From: Bacillota bacterium
GTDB taxonomy: Bacteria; Bacillota; SHA-98; UBA4971
Direction: 5' to 3'
DNA length: 64,000 bases
Assembly: GCA_012689375.1 (NCBI GenBank)
Contig: JAAZLO010000045.1
Location: forward strand, 1 to 64,000
Under the pieces are notes generated by a model. It was not told the origin of the DNA. It worked only from the letters and a program-made list of their open reading frames with translations, and did not search any database. The translations under genes were made by a program, and so were the position numbers. This document shows, one piece after another, positions 62,038 through 64,000 of this stretch (positions within the stretch are counted from its first letter, which is position 1; every line of letters starts with the position of its first letter).

Positions 62038-64000
62038 TTTCCGATTTGTTCCCCTTCCGATATCACCTGATCCGCCTTGTTGTTCCTTGGGAAATAGATA
62101 AATATTACAGTTGCCACAATACCGATGATTGCGCCAAGCACTAATCCATAGAAAGTTCTTTGTACAGTAACCATAATCGGAGTATGAATATGTGAAAATG
62201 TGTTTATCATAGATATTTGCCCTATACATCCTATAGCTACAAGCAACAAGCTAAACTTAGAATAACCTGAAAGGGCTATAGGTACTGCAAGCAGTAACAA
62301 GGGATGCCCTATGAGGAACTCCTTGGTTCTCGGGCGAAATACTAAAAGGCCTTCAAGAAATCTCCTCATTCCTTCATCAAACTGTGGGATAGGCAAACCA
62401 AGGTAAAAGTTACCTGTCCGCAGAACATACACAAGCCCACCTAAAGCTATAACAATTAAAACCAGTAAATGCCATACCCGTAATGGAGCCATAAACAAAC
62501 GTTGCAATTCTACAAAAAAATTGCGGATCCCATTCCTCCCCAATTGCTTCCTTTCTATCAGATGCTTCCAGCATATAACAGCTCCAAGGAAAACAGGTAT
62601 GACGTGGGCGGCTTTTACCCCAATAAATTTATCAATAGCTAACATAAAACTACCGCTGGAAAGAGTACCTGCAACGAGAAGCCCCCCCACAACGGATATA
62701 CCTGACGCTTCAAGCCATAATAGCAATGCATCCTTTAATTGCCGGGTTCTGTACGCACCGCATTTTAAAAGTGATTTAATATATAGCGTGCTAACTGCAA
62801 GCACAGGAAATACCACCGCACCGCCAAGGGCGGCTATCTGTCTTATAAAAGTTGAATATCCGGTAAACAATAACGCAACATATATAATACTCCCTAGTGC
62901 AAATAAGCCTAACTCAATAACCGGGGGGAGAGAAAATAGGGTATCAAGTAAAATAAAGGCAGCTGCCAAAATACCAATACCGGTCATGGCAACAAGGTAT
63001 TTCCCAGGAATGTGCCGTGGAATTGGTTTAGCTTGACCAATGGAGAATCCCGATGATAAAAGCCCGTCTTTGATAGCCTGGATATAATCTAAATTTTTAT
63101 CGACAATCTCCGTATCTCCTGTTAATGTTTGAAAGGGGCGGATATACATAACTCTTATATTACGTTCACGGGCTGCCCGGACAAATCTTTCCACTGCTTT
63201 ATCAAAAGAGATTTTATCCATCTCCCGTTCCGTAATACTGTGGACTCTCACTACTTTATCGCCCATTAAACGTGCAAATAGATCGTCTCCTGTTTGGGAA
63301 GTAAATTCTATGTGCCCGAAATTCATATTATTCAGTGACATAAGCTCATAAACATCATCCAAGTGATCAGGATACCCAAGTATCTCCATGCCTTCAAATA
63401 TCATGAGGCCGGCATTATCTCTATACGGGATGCGGCTGAAGGAATAGCCTATTTTATAAGAATTTATACCTGAGTAGTTCCTCAGCCTTGGTACAATATT
63501 AAGTCCCGCTTCAACAAGATTCCGGGCTTCATTTGGATCCAGCCCAATGTTTACCTTTTCTAAATCAAGAACATCCCTTGCTGTTTCGAGGAATAATCCA
63601 AGATTTTCAGATGAAAATGTAGATATACGTTCCCCTCCGAGTCTTACAGGCAACGTTTCAATGAGATTCTGAAAAACCATGTCGTCTCTAGGAAATATAT
63701 AGGAATTACCCGCAAAAATCCGTGATTCCTCAATCATCCGCCTTAGGGTATCGTCATTTACAGGGGATAATCTATTATAATCGAGAATTTGCCTACCACT
63801 GAATAAATGCACTTGTCCTTCAGTTGTTATATCCCTTATTGTACGTTCACTTAAAGCAGCAGACGTAAGCCCCCTATCCCGTGCCTCTTTTAGAAAATTG
63901 TCTAAGGGATATCCTGCAGTACGGCATAATGCTCCCGCTGCCTTATAATCAATTACTAACTCCACGGTATTGTTTGTTTTCTCAATTTGTCCTCTTCCCC
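62034..64000 (-). CDS. DUF5693 family membrane protein, N-terminus beyond right edge
   Basis: Large membrane protein often found upstream of csaB; function unknown. Residues before about 330 form a soluble, probably extracellular domain resembling a polysaccharide-deacetylase or sugar-binding fold (VELVIDYKAAGALCRTAGYPLDNFL at its start). About eight to ten membrane segments fill the rest (for instance near LVAMTGIGILAAAFILLD and the last, YGLVLGAIIGIVATVIFIYF). A GTG lies at 63965, but the frame stays open to the window end and its preceding residues (IEKTNNTVELVIDY) look like the family, so the real start, probably with an N-terminal membrane anchor, is outside. It overlaps csaB by four bases. 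Confidence 0.85.
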   Translation of the reverse strand, partial: GRGQIEKTNNTVELVIDYKAAGALCRTAGYPLDNFLKEARDRGLTSAALSERTIRDITTEGQVHLFSGRQILDYNRLSPVNDDTLRRMIEESRIFAGNSYIFPRDDMVFQNLIETLPVRLGGERISTFSSENLGLFLETARDVLDLEKVNIGLDPNEARNLVEAGLNIVPRLRNYSGINSYKIGYSFSRIPYRDNAGLMIFEGMEILGYPDHLDDVYELMSLNNMNFGHIEFTSQTGDDLFARLMGDKVVRVHSITEREMDKISFDKAVERFVRAARERNIRVMYIRPFQTLTGDTEIVDKNLDYIQAIKDGLLSSGFSIGQAKPIPRHIPGKYLVAMTGIGILAAAFILLDTLFSLPPVIELGLFALGSIIYVALLFTGYSTFIRQIAALGGAVVFPVLAVSTLYIKSLLKCGAYRTRQLKDALLLWLEASGISVVGGLLVAGTLSSGSFMLAIDKFIGVKAAHVIPVFLGAVICWKHLIERKQLGRNGIRNFFVELQRLFMAPLRVWHLLVLIVIALGGLVYVLRTGNFYLGLPIPQFDEGMRRFLEGLLVFRPRTKEFLIGHPLLLLAVPIALSGYSKFSLLLVAIGCIGQISMINTFSHIHTPIMVTVQRTFYGLVLGAIIGIVATVIFIYFPRNNKADQVISEGEQIGK

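Noticed and set aside
62038..62229. N-terminal extension of CsaB by 64 residues
   Set aside because: It overlaps the DUF5693 coding end in another frame and lacks family similarity; the ATGA overlap at 62037 is the natural start.
1..64000. CRISPR arrays, transposons, prophage genes
   Set aside because: No regularly spaced repeats, transposase, integrase or phage structural genes are present in the reading frames or gaps.

Overview
The window reads as chromosome of a low-to-moderate GC Firmicute, most likely a member of the Clostridia (Peptococcaceae / Desulfotomaculum-like gene order). Support: rimP-nusA-ylxR-infB-DUF503-rbfA-nrnA-truB-ribF-rpsO-pnp, tig-clpP-clpX-lonB-lonA, cdaA-cdaR-glmM, and ftsE-ftsX-M23-ctpB-minJ-uvrB-uvrA-uvrC are all Gram-positive orders; start sites carry strong GGAGG-type ribosome binding sites with frequent GTG and TTG starts; the lonB/minJ/ctpB-type genes fit a spore-former lineage. 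I cannot name the species. No insertion sequence, phage, CRISPR or broken gene was seen. Almost every gene is on the minus strand, so the replication fork probably runs toward lower coordinates; the exceptions are yqhV, the EF-G-like gene, tRNA-His and a class A PBP.

Layout, left to right (minus-strand operons are transcribed right to left). 1-7730: a branched-chain amino acid locus made of leucine dehydrogenase, a complete Liv-type ABC importer (livG-F-H-M-K), phosphate butyryltransferase and butyrate kinase (cut by the left edge). Together these could import, deaminate and ferment branched-chain amino acids with ATP formed from acyl-phosphates; the 2-oxoacid oxidoreductase needed to join the halves is not in the window. 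7898-19256: the transcription/translation block from rimP to pnp, with a good promoter and a leader hairpin in front of rimP; the usual ylxQ gene between ylxR and infB is absent. 19671-22150 (+): YqhV-like membrane protein and an EF-G-like GTPase, ending at a strong bidirectional terminator. 22254-23585: a homologue of cyclic 2,3-diphosphoglycerate synthetase. 23639-31195: the protein-quality block tig-clpP-clpX-lonB-lonA; the ClpP here has Asn at the catalytic Asp position. 31632-31708 (+): tRNA-His.

31761-40679: a uracil permease, an orphan dihydrolipoamide dehydrogenase, then alr, nnr, acpS, glmM, cdaR and cdaA, i.e. peptidoglycan precursor supply plus c-di-AMP synthesis, with several overlapping gene ends. 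40807-42015: archaeal-type phosphoglycerate mutase; 42163-44181 (+): class A PBP. 44169-46003: YhaM-like nuclease and HAD phosphatase. 46070-52728: uvrC, uvrA, uvrB. 52892-58239: MinJ-like PDZ membrane protein, S41 protease, M23 murein hydrolase, FtsX, FtsE, which look like a septal wall-hydrolysis module. 58326-64000: split transketolase, WecG/TagA glycosyltransferase, CsaB pyruvyltransferase and a DUF5693 membrane protein (cut by the right edge), pointing to secondary wall polymer and S-layer anchoring.

The most rewarding points for follow-up are the amino acid fermentation locus, the ClpP Asn172 substitution, the FtsEX-M23-S41 module, and the cyclic-diphosphoglycerate synthetase homologue.
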